A stretch of DNA of 59,930 nucleotides from Sphaerosporella brunnea (GCA_008704415.1 VXIS01000302.1:1-59930); one strand, 5' to 3'; counted from the stretch's first letter, positions 1-12,475 are shown. A program made the numbers and translations. The notes: generated by a model not told the origin, from the letters alone.

Positions 1-264
1 CTCCGGTGCCGGCTGGCCCAGGAGACGGGTGATGATTTCTCGTTGACAGACCAGTTCTGGCTCGGCAGCGTCAGCTCGAGCGGTTTCTTCGGCCAAGGTA
101 AGGTCGTCGTCCGTGGGTGCAGGTGTATAATCAGGGGTGCTGAGGACTTCGGTGCAGATTCTGTGGATATAGTCGAGAGGGTCGTTGTTTTCAAGATCGG
201 TGAGAGCGCTGGCAGCCACGAGGCGTGCCCACAGGTCGTCGAAGATAGCTTTGTATATCGGCAT
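1..264 (-). CDS. N-terminal part of an unrecognised protein, runs off the left edge
   Basis: An ATG at 264-262 opens a frame of 88 codons without a stop up to the window edge. The predicted start reads MPIYKAIFDDLWARL and the rest is acidic, with a TDDDLTLAEE stretch near residues 51-60. I do not recognise the family and see no signal peptide or membrane segment. Upstream (265-600) is pyrimidine-rich on the coding strand, as fungal promoters often are, and carries a CACGTG palindrome. It could be a host gene or the first ORF of a mobile element. The intact frame and biased composition argue for real coding sequence, but only the first part is visible. Confidence 0.45.
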   Translation of the reverse strand, partial: MPIYKAIFDDLWARLVAASALTDLENNDPLDYIHRICTEVLSTPDYTPAPTDDDLTLAEETARADAAEPELVCQREIITRLLGQPAPE

Positions 265-539
265 GGTGTGTCGAGGGCGGGAGCAGGAGCGGGAGCTACG
301 TAGGTTGGAGATAGTTCGACAGAACGTACTGTAACGGGACAGGCGCGAGGAAACGTCCAAGGTACGTAGCTTTGGAGGCCAGGACCGGAGGCAGGAGGAC
401 AGGGACAAGAGGCAGAAGAAGACGAGACAAGACAAGGTGGTTCAAGGTTACTAGGTTCGCTAGTATACAAGACGTTCTGTGAAGAAGAAAAGAAGAAAAG
501 AAACAAAAACAAGTGAAACCTCGCCATTTATGCTTTCCC

Positions 540-549
540 GTCACGTGAC
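540..549. promoter_or_regulatory. E-box palindrome GTCACGTGAC
   Basis: A perfect 10-bp palindrome containing CACGTG, the classical bHLH site, with a second CACGTCACATGAC stretch just downstream. It lies about 280 bp upstream of the minus-strand ATG at 264. Placement suggests a promoter element for that frame, but a chance occurrence or leftover transposon DNA is possible. Confidence 0.25.
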
Positions 550-599
550 CGCACGTCACATGACGCTTTAACCCTAGCGCCGAGCCACCCCTTAACCTT

Positions 600-1990
600 G
601 AGCCGTGACAAAGCGGTGCTAGTCGGTGAAGCATGTTGAGGAAGTCAGAGCCTTCTTCTGTAGTGATGTGGGCAACCCGTGGCCAGGGATCAAACTGCTG
701 CAGTATCCTCCCAAACGCAATCGCCAGATTCTGTCCAGTCTTGTCTCCGTTGAGTGGCTCTAAACTGAGAACAGGGTTGTGTACGAAGAAATCATTATCC
801 GTCCAATGAATTGTAATTCCTAGAAGTATATTAGCGATTATTCAATCAGACACGAAGATAATGCAGTGTAAACTGACCTAGAAACTCACGTTGCTGAATA
901 TCTGACCATGCATCGCAAGTAAAGTTGAACAATCCTCCGTGTGTGGCAAGCAAAGCTTAAAACTTCCGACGCTCCTCTTTGAAAACCTCCATCAACAGTC
1001 GATGATAAGTAGCACGGGAATTGAGATGGAAGGCTTGATGCGCTTCGGAAAAGGCTTCTTGAAGATATTTACACTACACTGCTAGAAAGGGTTGTTGGTT
1101 CATAACAAGCCATCTTTAAATCTTTCGCTGGAAGCGTCCAGCGTTAAACTCCATAATTCCATCGTCTTGGCCAGCAGCCAAGTCCCGCTGTCTCTACTCA
1201 AAGGCCTGAGCTTCGCCTGGCGCATACTTCTTGGCGCTTTTGGTGGCTCGAAATACATCGGCATCGGTATCGTGGACCAGCAGAAGCCCAGGTTCACCGC
1301 TGGCAGTGAGGTGATCGCGTAGAAAGTGAACTAGTAGTCCTTTGGTATTCTCTTTGGACGTCTTGTAGGTGTGTGGACTATAAAAAGGTACTGTTCGTAT
1401 CCCACTCGAGGCTTGCTGCGGAAGAACTGGAGCTGAGCGTCACCTTCTGCCCATCTGTTCGCAGAGTATGCACAACCATGCGGTTGCCGCCAGTGTTGCT
1501 TCTCGCCTTGTTTGGCGCTCTCCTACGTCAACTGTATTAAAGTATTTCCAGCACAGCGAAGTGGTCTTTCTGACGGTGCCGATAAATGGTTTTTGATGTG
1601 GCTCTTCAGTGGCATCCTCAGGCATACTTCTCATCCACATTTCGCGGTCGCATTCACTTCCAGACTGCTGTCGACTTTCATGCAGTTCTTCTGGAGAACT
1701 ATTGTCTGTATTCATGTCTTCTTCGTTCGATTCGGGTTCGGATTCCTCATGGGGAGGTGTAGAAAGCTCGCCGGATTCCCGTGTCCACGTGTTGGGAAGA
1801 CGGTCCTCCCCGTTGCAGTTGCGCTCGAGTTTGCTGCCGCTCCATTGTGGGTAGTCTCGTGGCTTCCTGTTTGGGGGCCATGGTACTGGTGGTCAGTCGT
1901 TGGTTGAGTGTGGTGGACTGGGGAGTGCGTCGCGTTGACACTCGATGGCATACGTCATCAGTGAACCTTAATGTCTGCACCACCCCTAAC
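600..1990 (-). mobile_element. Decayed hAT-superfamily transposase
   Basis: Minus-strand translation gives pieces of a hAT transposase in order. A BED-finger-like stretch (WKYFNTVD followed by two Cys pairs) lies near 1440-1600. A catalytic-region segment (FNFTCDAWSD) lies near 890-950. It is followed by GITIHWTDNDFF and LEPLNGDKTGQNLA near 634-820. The last two join only if 820-889 is removed, and that 70-nt stretch has GT and AG ends, so it looks like a fungal intron. hAT transposases act in the nucleus as DDE cut-and-paste enzymes. Several stops and frameshifts separate the pieces, so this copy cannot work. Ends and target duplication were not found. Positions are approximate. Confidence 0.6.
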
Positions 1991-2066
1991 CTTCAGTATC
2001 CCGCGCCCTGCAGACACTTCACGACCCGAGCTATGCTTCCCCAAACAACAGTGGCACCATAGCAGC

Positions 2067-2220
2067 CTGAATGTTGGCGAGACAACTGAGCACTCGCGAG
2101 AATGACGAGACCGAACGGAAACCTCGAGACTGTCACGAGATCGGCGAGACATTTTGAGACCGCACTATTCTCACGAGACCGAGACCCTCGGCGAGAATTC
2201 TTGACTCGTGTGCAACACTG
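2067..2220 (+). mobile_element. Truncated right end of hAT-Z element
   Basis: About 155 bp match the right terminus of the element at 12705-14033: repeated CGAGAC/CGAGAA motifs ending in CTCGTGTGCAACACTG at 2220. The minisatellite core and the left end are missing, and similarity starts at about CTGAATGTTGGCGAGAC. It is a deletion remnant in the same orientation as the copy at 12.7 kb. Confidence 0.75.
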
Positions 2221-4020
2221 TTCATAACGCTTGACACTGACCGATATCCACTGTCAGCTCGTGCGTACCGACTGAGCAACAACCTCCTGCGCGGAAAAGT
2301 GCGCAAACACAAGCTGTCGTCCAGTCTTCCTTTGCTGGGGACGGAACCCGTTCTTGATCGCCCTGTACAATGTCACGGGTCGAGATGGGCCTGAGAAACT
2401 GACGAAACGGAAGTGCACGATTCGATCTTGACGGCAAAAGCTGTACGCGAACCGTGACGAAGCTGGGCGTGATGACCAGCCGGACGTCCAAATTCAATAT
2501 CGTCCCGGATGATCGCTGCGCCCCCAAAGCGTGCTCTGTCAGCAGCGCTGAGATTCCTCACACCTGAAGCGAGGCTCGCAGATTGTGTGAACCAGCACAG
2601 AAATGTATCCTGCCCACACCATGTCCGACGAGAAACAGCAATACCATCTCCAGGCCTGGAAACACAATGTCCATCGCCACCCTGCTTGTCGCGGGTTGGG
2701 CTGCTCAGAGGCGGTATGTTGGTTTCATCATGATAAGTGCATACCACTCAGAGATCCTGGAAGACCGAGAACACGTACTGTCTCCCGCTATACATCCAGC
2801 ACTTCTCGGCAGCCCCAGCGTGCCGGTTTGACGCGATCACCCACAGTCATGTTCGCATCGTGATGAGTTGCCTATCCCGGCACCAGTATCCTATGTTGCA
2901 GTATTTTTTTTTATTTTTTTTTGGCGCCATCAACACTCTGGTTATAAAGAGATGAGAGGATGTGGAGGCTTTGTCATTTTTACCCAAGGCGCACCGGCTG
3001 CATGAAGCCTTTGGTGCGGCGGGGTAGCAGATGCGATCCTTACGGTGAGGGGGGGCGGGTTTCAAACGCGGCAGCCAATTGTCTCCTAGCTGCGCACACG
3101 CGAGAATGGTTATCACTGGCGGCCGAAACAAAGCGAAGATTGCCGGTTTTGGCACTGTTGCTGATGGCGAACGACTATCGGTTGCCAAAGACGAACGGAC
3201 ATCCCTCTGCAAAGCGTACCGTGAGCGCATATTGAAATATATAGACATCAGATTAATCACGCTAGAGATGAACTGGGGAAAGGCCACGTCACGTTTGTAT
3301 CACTTCCGAGGACAAACTTAACCGAGGCACTGCCAGTGGAATAGACAGGTCGACAGTGCTTGGGAAGAAGGGGAGTGTTGGATATTGGCTTTCCAGGTGA
3401 CGATAGACCAGTGAGATACTCCGTGGGATGTTGCCTTGTGAGTCTGGAAGGGTGTATAACCGTACATGAGACAAGCCTGTAAAGTGCTGATAATACAATT
3501 CCTTTTGCCATCACCACCTCCAAGCCTGAAGTCTTACAACCTCGCTTACCTACACCTCGACCACTTTAATCACAAGCGATGTGGGGCTTAGGTGGACTGT
3601 TGACTATGTGCATGATTTTGGAATGCAGACGTGAGACTGTTTTGAATGCCGCGGGAGGCGCATACAGTGGGCTGGTACATACCATGGGAGTTGATAGTGC
3701 AACATTGTCGGAGACTCCAGCACATCGCGTTCGATTTCGGGCGGAAACAGAGCAACCACTATCTTGTCGTGTGTACAAGATATGTATACAATCCCCAATG
3801 GGGTGGTTGATCGGCAAGTTTGGGTGTTTCGGTCAGCATGCAGGAAGTGGAACTGAGGGAGACTGTGTTAGACGATGTGCTCAGATACGGAGTGTTTTGG
3901 CACGCTCTAGCTGATGTGGCATGGAACGCTGTGGACCATCCCAGCGGCGCGTGCTGTTTGCTGTGGCGCGGTATGCGGAATGTATTGAAATTGCAGACGC
4001 GTGAGCAGCCATACTCAATG
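2221..4020. other. Stretch with no supportable gene
   Basis: Only short overlapping ORFs on both strands, none with recognisable motifs or a convincing exon structure. A T-rich run lies near 2903-2922. Probably eroded repeat DNA. Confidence 0.5.
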
Positions 4021-6250
4021 TTACGCGCTGCACCGACGATCCCTGACCATGTGCCGGCATACACAAGTGCCTCCTCTTACGATGGGGCTTCGTAGCAGTG
4101 GCGGAAGAGATTGTGAGTAGGACCCTGTCGCCTTGGTGGGGCGGGCACGCTTTGTTAGCCGCCGGTATCTGTTGCTCGTGCGCGTGCTGAAGCGTTTTCC
4201 GTAGTCAGCGCGAAGTGTTCGTCCGCCATGGTTTGCAATTATCGTTTGTCTTTGCTGTGTGCTGTGGCGCCTTTGCATATTGATACTGGCAAAAGCATGC
4301 GAGGGATGTACGAGAGATCAGTTTCATACGAAAACATCTTCTGTTCCGCAATTAATTTCGTCTTGTCAACCTGTCCGTTGGTTTGTGGGTGCGGGGACAA
4401 TGGCATGGATCGCTTGCTCTCAAATTCATCCATGAGCGTCTCCCAGGTGAAAAAAGTTACGCAAACATCACGGCAGAGCCAATGAAATCTGGCAGTTTGT
4501 GGTAGCTGGCGGCAGATCATGGCGAATGTAGCAGCTGTGGGATCCTTCTCCTTAGTCGCAATCTAATGTGGGCGCTTTGCCAATTCATCAATGAGGGTTG
4601 CGGTTCTTGGACACCGGCATCTCTGTGATGCAGTCAACATTGTTCGCTATGCCGAGTCAGGGATGTCCGAATTTGTCGAGTGATTAGCTAAAAGAAGGTG
4701 CACAAGAAATTTTTGTGTGTGCTGATAACTCCATGGTGGCCACGAACGGCCGCATTACGTGCTTCGTGTGGGATTTGCGGTTTAGGTTCCGCCTCGCGCG
4801 AAAAGCCTGCACAGCCAGAGCGCTCATGAATATTCCTTCCATCAGCCACGTAATAGTGCCTGTCTCCTAGAATCTGTCGAGGTAAATCAGCGCTTCGCTG
4901 TCGGTGTCACAGCCCGCACTTCCCCTGTATCCATCAGGAAAGCCAGAATATTGCAGCAGTATGGATCACTACCATATTTGCGTCGTATATCATCAAAACA
5001 ATTCATTCAATCCTCAAATGCAAGCTTTTCCTGGGCCATGCCATCCGCTTCACGCTCTCATTCGCCATATTCTTCTCTCTTTCCTCCTCTGTTGTAAGTG
5101 CCAAGATATCGTTGCATATCAGCCTAGAAAATCATATCGCGAGTGGATGAATTGCCAATCGTCATACGTTAACTACCGAGTTTCCGCATCAGGTAGGTCA
5201 CACGCGAAATACAAAAAGCGGTTGTTATACAACTCTAATTTCTAGGCTGTTGCCAATGAGTAGCTTCAATCCTGAAGTTTCGTGCATCCGTGCAATGGAG
5301 GAATCCGCTGTTATGCCCTTGTGTTGACACTAAGATAGGCCCAGGGGCCTTAATCATGGTCAGATTGGCCATTGGCATTTCCATGCCGCATACGTGCTGG
5401 GAATCATCCATGGAATTGTTAAATTTAGGTTTCAGACAGGTATGCAACTGAAAACAAAGCCAGTGCATCATAGCGAAGTCTGAGAGAACTCCCAGTATTG
5501 AGTGACCGACCGGAGAACGATTTAAGCCTCCGTAGGAGACTTGATTATTGGCCACCCAACAATAGACTGGGTTTTGTCCTACATCGAATAAAGCTTCTGA
5601 CCGTTAACCTTGTACAAACTCTGATTTTGGGCGTCCAAATTGGAAAGGCTTATTCTTATCTCGATTGCCACGTTCCATGATGGTATTGGGTAGCGCTTGA
5701 ACATGACGTTCATGCTCTCTTGTGCTTCCGTCGATGAGCAGATAACACATTGACAAAGAATACCAAGCTGGAGGCTTCATGTGGTTCCAGAAGTTCAGAA
5801 GAAATGCGCATACACCCATCAGGGTAGTAGCAATACCCTGTGAGCTCATCAGCCATTCTCAGACATCGTTGAGATTTACAATTGATGTTTTTTCAATATA
5901 TTCTACAACTACTCGATTATGCGAGTATTCAGATTAGAAGTAAATCTCTAAGAAAAACGTCATTCCATAACCATATCTATATGCTTTCGTGGTAACGGCA
6001 AAGGGAAACAGTTCATTAACAGTAATGGGATCAAGGGCACGTTAGTCAATGATCATTCAAAGTTTTTGTGGTACTCCATCAGGGTTTGGAACAAACAGCA
6101 CATGGTAAACTACCCTTTCAAATGGTTTCCTACTCACGGAATCACTTCATCTTTCCCTGGTGTTCTTCCTATTACGTAGGTCTCAATTGGTACGGTAATC
6201 AGTAGAATGCGTGAGAGCCACGCAGCAGACCTATCCAAATTTCACATAAT
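4021..6250 (-). mobile_element. Ancient Ty3/gypsy pol relic
   Basis: Scattered minus-strand pieces occur in the right order for gypsy pol. RT start: VLFVPNPDGVPQ followed by RALDPITVNE, near 6020-6130. RT palm-like: CYLLIDGSTREHERHV, near 5640-5750. RNase H-like: LHCTDARNFRIEA, near 5240-5330. Integrase zinc/core-like: PHEARNAAVRGHHGV, near 4720-4800. Integrase C-core: SPHPQTNGQVD, near 4370-4400. These match the usual FVPKPDG, YLDD, TDASNFAIGA and HPQTDGQ motifs with many substitutions. No LTRs were seen and frames are broken throughout. It is much older than the copy at 43.5-51.4 kb and belongs to a different lineage. Confidence 0.55.
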
Positions 6251-7054
6251 CATGGACGTGTGGTGGTTGTCTTTCAAGTTCTTCGAATACATCGTGGTAC
6301 TGTCTGCGAACCTGTTCGTCTATATGTTCTATTGCGACAAACAATTTCGCAACAGACTGGGCTGCTCTTATAGCAGATCTATAATGAGTACGGTGAGATA
6401 TAGGCTTTCTGTGTCTTGTGGTGTATATTTCTCAACAAGCCGTAATTGGAAGTCCTGTTTAACAGAACCAATTCGCATCGATCCGTGGCACACCATACTC
6501 ATCGACCATCAACTGCATGTTGGTCTCCTTCTGTTGTCGCCTGGATTATTCCCAGTGATGCCAGATGGCTTTTGCTCTTTGTCATACTTCTCATTGTTGT
6601 AACAAAACCCCTTCTGGCAGCTGACATGAATCTAATTCATTGCCATACAGCAACTGGTCCTCGCGGTACACTGTTTTGTTACCACTGGGTTCTTGATTGT
6701 GACTGCCCAGGCTGTACTTGTGTTCGTCACGTACACACTCGCCGCGGATGCCACCGTCCCTTTCCACAACTCTCACCTGACCGCAAAGGGGAATCGATGT
6801 GCTTCAGAATGTGTGGTGAGTAGTAAGAATGTTGGTGTGCCTAACCATTTCCATCCACTCTTTCGGTCATACTGTTGGTAGGCTGACGTGACCGCCAGAT
6901 ACCCTCAGTTTTGTCTCTCAAGCGCTGCGCCTGCTCACTTAATTATCACTACCCTCAACCGTCTAACAAACACACAACTGGCTCCAGCATGCAACAACGT
7001 GAAAGCTATAGCCACTCTCTCGCCGCAACTTGGAACTGGGCTATTGAAATGTGG
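6251..7054. other. Stretch with no supportable gene
   Basis: Possibly the upstream, gag-side continuation of the decayed gypsy relic to the left, but no motif could be identified. ORFs are short and overlap on both strands. Confidence 0.4.
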
Positions 7055-7172
7055 TACCGTATTATCTCGGTCATAATGCAATGCCGCTAAGTGACTTTGC
7101 CAGGAGGCTGAGTCATTTCCCACAGAGCGCAGTGACTTTGTCACATTGCCTTACCGGCAGGATAATACGGTA
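7055..7172. mobile_element. MITE of the TACCGTATTATC family, copy 1
   Basis: A 118-bp sequence begins TACCGTATTATC and ends GATAATACGGTA, a perfect 12-bp inverted repeat that includes the TA presumed to be target duplication. The inner arms also pair partly (TAATGCAATG against CATTGCCTTA). A second copy is at 56322-56399. TA duplication and small size suggest a Tc1/mariner-type non-autonomous element. Confidence 0.7.
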
Positions 7173-7761
7173 GATTAGCCGCCCCTCTGTTTCATTGTGC
7201 TAAGCTGCGCGGCGGCTGCCAAATTCCTTCCATAGCAACCTCATACGTTTCCTGCCGACTGGAGCTCAAAGCATCGGTTTCATCATCCATCTCTCATCTT
7301 GGACTTGCAATACCATTGTCTATTGTTCTACAAACAGCACACACCGGGAACAAAAATTCCCGCTCTTTGGCAAGAGTTGCCGCTCGTCGCAGTGTTTCCC
7401 CACATTGTGTTGTAGGACTTCGACAATATCTGCTAACCAGCCAATTCACCAAGTGAAGGATTTGCCTGACAGGTGGCGTGAGACGTGCAAGGAATGCCTT
7501 TCCACTCTTTGGCACTGGTACCAACCCAACAAAACATGAAGGTATCGTCGTTTTCGTCCACGTGCACTCTCAGCCTGGCTCTATGTAGTGTTCCCCAACA
7601 ACCAGTTGTTGTAGGGACAAAATATCTGCAGGCGAAAATTTGTGTCGCTCCTCTTATTGATGGAAAGAGCGGTCCGTGGTTCTTGTTCGGCGGCCAGTTG
7701 CCTTTTGGAGTTTTGTACGCTAATTGAACGCCACGCTGGTTTACGCATATACGGCAGCATC

Positions 7762-8990
7762 TTTTGTTTTGTTTTAATCATACTGTCGTCGGCCGCTTGC
7801 GGCCACGACATGGGGTTATATATACATAGATCTACCCTTGAACCTCAAGTGTCTGCAGACGGGCGTGATCTGGGAGCCCCCCAAGGAAATAAGGAACTGA
7901 TGATGGTCTCTTGCGGCGGCCTTGGCCACCTGATCTGCCATCTCGTTGCCGGGGATGCCTTTATGGGCTGGCGTCCATCTGTACTCTACTGCTCATCCGA
8001 ATGAAAGCAGCTCGGTTTCGGCCTGGCGGATGCGTGATAGCAGCCATTGGCCTGCGCCCGGGTCGCCGTGCTTCAGACGCTTGAGGGCTGCCTGAGCGTC
8101 TACAAAGATGTAGACGGTGCCAGGCGTGTCTGAGGGGGTCTCTTGTCGAAGTCGAGACCTGGCGGGAGCATTCCGTGATACCAGCTCCAGGGCGGCCGCG
8201 ATGCCAAACAGTTCTGCATCGTAGGGCTCCTTGTTGTCGCCTATGTAGCCGCCGCTGCGGTTCCATTCTTTGACGGTCATGCTGGTGCGTGCTGCCGTGT
8301 TAAAGCCGCAATGACCGTCTTCTAGTCGTGACCCGTCCGAGTAAGCCGCGATGTGGTTCTCAGTGGGATGTTCGAGCGATACAGCCAGTAGGGCCGCCAT
8401 AGCTTCGTCTTCCTCGATGACGACGCGGCCTGTGGGATGCCGTAGGCTTGGTGGAGTGGGCTCCACGAGCGTGGGGTGTCCGGGGATTGGAATTGCGAGT
8501 TTGCCCATGATGTTGGGTGGTTCGGACTTCGGTGCGCCCTCGCCGAAGGAGTTCTTGGATACAAACCGAAGCAGTGCATTGGTTGTTTTGGTTTCTGACT
8601 GCTGGTCGTCCTCAGCGTTCTTTGCTACGGCGGTTCGGAGGCGGTTGCCTGCAGGGCTGTCGCTTGGCGTCGCGGCTAGGCGGGCTGCGAATCGTCTGCG
8701 TCTGTGTTGGAGGACTGTCTCCGCATTCGTGAGCACAGCTTGGCAGATGAGGGGGCCATGGCGGAGGTTGGCAGAGCGCCAAGCACTGATCTGGCCTGTC
8801 TGTTAAATAGCTTCTGGATGTCAGCGGCGCGCTCTTTCTGGGCGCACCGGCCGCCTTCAAACCACAGCTCAGTTCCGTACAGAGCGATAGCTTGTACTGC
8901 CAAATCCGGCAGCATCGCGTCTGGTAGTAATTGTTGCTCACATCGTGGACAAAACATACCAGGCTGCCATATTTCAGAATAGTGACGCAT
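7762..8990 (-). mobile_element. LINE-A fragment: RT C-terminal region, RNase H and 3' end
   Basis: Minus-strand translation shows the RT thumb/connection region (IALYGTELWFEGG, 8830-8990), a linker, then RNase H. RNase H carries its acidic residues in order: YSDGSRLEDG, EPYDAELFGI, YIFVDAQAALK and TPAHKGIPGNEMAD. An in-frame TGA after LLSFG (near 7993) and a frameshift near 8740 inactivate it. The usual C-terminal CCHC knuckle is missing because RNase H runs straight into the 3' tail. The tail has a GGCCGCAAGCGGCC hairpin (7791-7804) and ends in an A-rich TTAAAACAAAACAAAA. The architecture fits Tad-like fungal LINEs. It is 5'-truncated. Confidence 0.8.
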
Positions 8991-10600
8991 ATTGCGTTGG
9001 CCACTATCGACGCATCCGCACTGATTTCACAATTTCAGATATATGCGCACGATGTGCGTTTACGCATAGTTACATGTACGCATGCCTGGCACATCTCTCC
9101 TCTTACCGGTGCGGATGGAGTGATATCTGGTGAAGCAAGTATCGCAGTTGTGGTCTTTTGCGAGGCGCGACAATCAACTGCGTAGGGGCTACGACAGATG
9201 ACTTCTTTCTTCATGCAGTGCTGGCGCCAGCGCATCCCTGGACGACACAGGCCTCCAACTGCGATGTGGACACCACTGATCCCGCTTCCACGCATACATA
9301 CCCTGTGCATAGCGTATTACGCGAACGTCTGAGTTCTATTTCTGCGTTTGGCGCACGACGACATAGGGCTCCACGGACTCGCCTGGACCCTGCAGAACGT
9401 CTGTGGATAGAACTGTCGAGAAAGATAATCCCCAGTGGGCGTAACTCCATGTGCCGTCCTCGGGATACTGTTCCAGATAATCAAGGAGGTCCGTGGCACT
9501 CCAGGCGCGCGGCAGGAAATCCTACCACAAGCTTCCAGCATGACCCGTTTGTCGTCTTCAACCACATACTGCCCGTCCTCCACCGCTGCGCCACACCGCA
9601 TTCTACCACCACCTGCTGCTGCCCCGTATATCACCGATCCACTTGAAAGCATACATGCTTAGTGCATCTTTTCCATCATGGATCCTTCCGGGGATTCGAT
9701 TAGATACCTGGCCTCAGTCAAGGAAGTTGAAACAGGCCATCGCCGGCGCGTACCCTGCAGCCCCAGCCTTTTACGCGAAGCTCGGAGTTCTGTTTCTGCG
9801 CTGGGCGAATGACAACATCGGGGTCAAACCAGCGGAGGACAGACTGCCCTGTGTCCTGCGGGACATCTATGGATACAGGTTTCACGAATGCGCTTGCAGA
9901 TATCCTGAATAATTCCGGTGGAAGAATTATGACTGTCGCGTAAATCCACGCCAAATTGGTGCGGAACACGGACATGTACAATTTTGAGCCCACCCACGTC
10001 CATGCTCAGCTGGCAAACAAGCTGAGCGGAATCATCTGTCTCGCGCGGCTGAGCGAAACCCGTATCGTTGAATTCGTGGTCCCGGATTGCGCGCAGATTG
10101 ATATCGTGTACCTCTAGGACCCACCATACCGCCAGGCTTCCAGGAGTGGAACAGGTTCCTCCCCAGCGCTGTACCGCGCAACCGCCGGCACATGCAGATC
10201 AATATCCAAGCGCACAGCCGCGTATAAACGATTCTTTGGACGCAACAACAAAACCATTGATCGCCTCCCCAATACAACACCACAACATGCCGGGAAACCG
10301 CAAGTCTCACAAAATTCCATCCTGCAAGACTCAGAAGGAGCAATCCGACACCGACAACGCACGATCCGAGGCGCAGAAGCAGCAAGCCCACTTGCCAGGT
10401 GTTGGAGGAAACCGCCCTCCCCGCAATGCCCAGTTGGCGCCATGCACGAAAGACCCTGAAGAGACGTTCGATCTTTCGGTATGTATCACTCGGTCCCAAC
10501 CAAGGCAAGCCGCACCGACAACGTGTACTGGCCACGACCGTCCTGGGAATCCCTTCCGGTGGCGGCTACCTCGTCACACACCCATGCAGGTGCAACCGCG
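8991..10600. other. Stretch with no recognisable gene
   Basis: Several ORFs of 80-210 codons overlap on both strands (for example 9158-9646 + and 10068-10703 +). None has recognisable domains, and sense and antisense frames look equally open. The right part (10260-10600) may be upstream copia sequence belonging to the gag scrap that follows. Confidence 0.4.
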
Positions 10601-10604
10601 GCAA

Positions 10605-10830
10605 TACCTTCGACCATTTCACTTCGGAAGACTATGCGTCGTGGGCGAAGAATATGAGAGGCATTCTTTGCTCCTCCGGCGCATGGAATATCGTGACCGC
10701 TGATGAAGAGGCTCCGCAACAGCCTGCTCCTAATGCCTCGGATCGTATACAGCAGGCCGTTAGCAGCTACAACGAAAGAAACGAGAATTCCGTAACCTAC
10801 ATTTACAACGGACGCTGTAAACACCTGAAT
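10605..10830 (+). mobile_element. Ty1/copia gag N-terminal scrap
   Basis: The frame contains FTSEDYASWAKNMRGIL followed by GAWNIV. This is the pattern of copia Gag/UBN2-type N-terminal domains (NYxxWxxxMRxxL...GxWxxV). It ends in NGRCKHLNVI without protease, integrase or RT. No LTR was identified nearby. It is related in type to the gag start at 28800-28890, but too short to tell whether it is the same family. Confidence 0.45.
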
Positions 10831-11521
10831 GTTATAGAGCTTCCTTTCTCCCTTACTTCTTCGGGCGGACAGGTGAAGGGTAGGGGAGTGTAGTCTGTCA
10901 TGAGCATTACGATCGCATTCAGACAAAAAACCGGATTATAAAGATAATGTCTTGTTATTCTGCGACTATTATCGTACCCATTCCGTGGAATTCTATGCTG
11001 CACTGCATGCATCTAGTAGTAGGTTTATAAGATGTGGAATACCAGCCATCTCCCTTACGGCATCGCGGCAAGAGTTGAGGAAAAGCATGACCGCAGTATA
11101 TCAAATTGCTGCGTTGGGCGGTACACACAACGTGTGAGTCCCAACCACATATCATGTTGTCGCTCTGAGACACGGATTGTCAGTTCACTGTCATCAAATG
11201 TTTTCAGGCTTTTGTGACTATCCTGTGCTGCCATTCCAAACGGTTGCCGCTTTTCACGGCGTTGTACCGCGTGGTCATTTTTAGCTTAAGACCAACACGT
11301 GAGGTTCAGCCACTGGTATCGTGACGCTACTCCAATGCGTATCCACCGCACAACAACAGCGGCCTGTCCCCGTTCCGACTAGGCACCCGCTCGGCCCTCA
11401 GAAACCTAGTTTTTTAGTGATCGCGTAGCGGCACCTCGCATCGTTGCGCCTAGGTAGAGGCCATGCGCGGGATGGGGCGGGCACCGATGTGACCACGCTA
11501 CGGGCAGGCGGTGCGAGGAGG
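10831..11521. other. Stretch with no recognisable gene
   Basis: Short ORFs only, no repeats matching elsewhere in the window and no RNA-gene signature. Confidence 0.4.
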
Positions 11522-12475
11522 CTACGACAGGACCCGGCGGCCGCGCGCCTGGACACTATTGCAGAAGATACCGGACTCCGAGACACCGAACAGGGTTCGG
11601 TGACGCCGTAGGCGCCGCGGAAGCCTGGTCGGATGGCTGCAAGCTTCCTGCGGTGACCCATCAACATTATCCGGTATCTCGCAAGGTGAGACTCGGAGGC
11701 GGGTTTCTGTGTTGGTTGGTGTCATTCCAGTTGGGCAATGGCCATCATCAACATCTGGATGCCTGGTGGATTGCCAGTGGGCATACGTACGGCTATTCGT
11801 CCGCGGAGGAAAGCCTGGATTCCGTTTCAGCGACGGAACCTGGTTGCAAACTCTGATACGCCTCTTCCAGTAACACCCACCACCTGCGCGGCAGCATGGT
11901 GTGAAAATGTCATCTTGGTTGGGTTTGTATTCCCACTGGGATAGTGTGATCGCCGCTGTGGAGTTGAGCAGAGCCCCCACGATCCCAGTTTCGTGATTCC
12001 GCGGTCGGCCGCACCCCCGTCGGCTGCCGTCGGCGTCAGGGTCTACCCCACACCGGCCGCTGGAGCTGCGATTGCTCAGCGCACTCACCATGCAATCCGT
12101 CACGTGGGAGATATGGACACTCAGTTTCAGTCCCCGGCCGTAACTGGGACTCCTGTCACCACTCGTCGCATCGTGCGCCCGCCGATCAGCTGCCTTATAG
12201 ACACTGAATACTTCATTGATTATGATACGACCCGAGCGTTTGGATGCCGTATAATAATCACCGCGTCCCTGATTGACTTAAGCATGGTAGAACCTGCGGC
12301 GAGCGTGTACGAAATACTGGTAGTCCTGCTGCCTCGTCAGACGGTCATCCTACTGGGAACTGATCACGTGGGTGCACCTTTATACGTTTATCATCGTTCT
12401 TGGCTTCTTGGGTTCCTCAAGCCATACCATCGGAATCCCAAGAGATCTCACAGATTCCTCGCCCGCGGCAGCTAG
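11522..12475. mobile_element. Possible gypsy gag/protease relic (weak)
   Basis: Minus-strand 11522-12103 contains DNVDGSPQEA, resembling the NVDGS(L/P)NE loop of gypsy proteases. Plus-strand 12150-12400 contains FIDYDTTRAFGCRI and LLGTDHVGAPLYV, also protease-like. The two are on opposite strands, so at best these are two rearranged scraps. I place little weight on this call. The 193-codon minus ORF could equally be chance. Confidence 0.25.
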
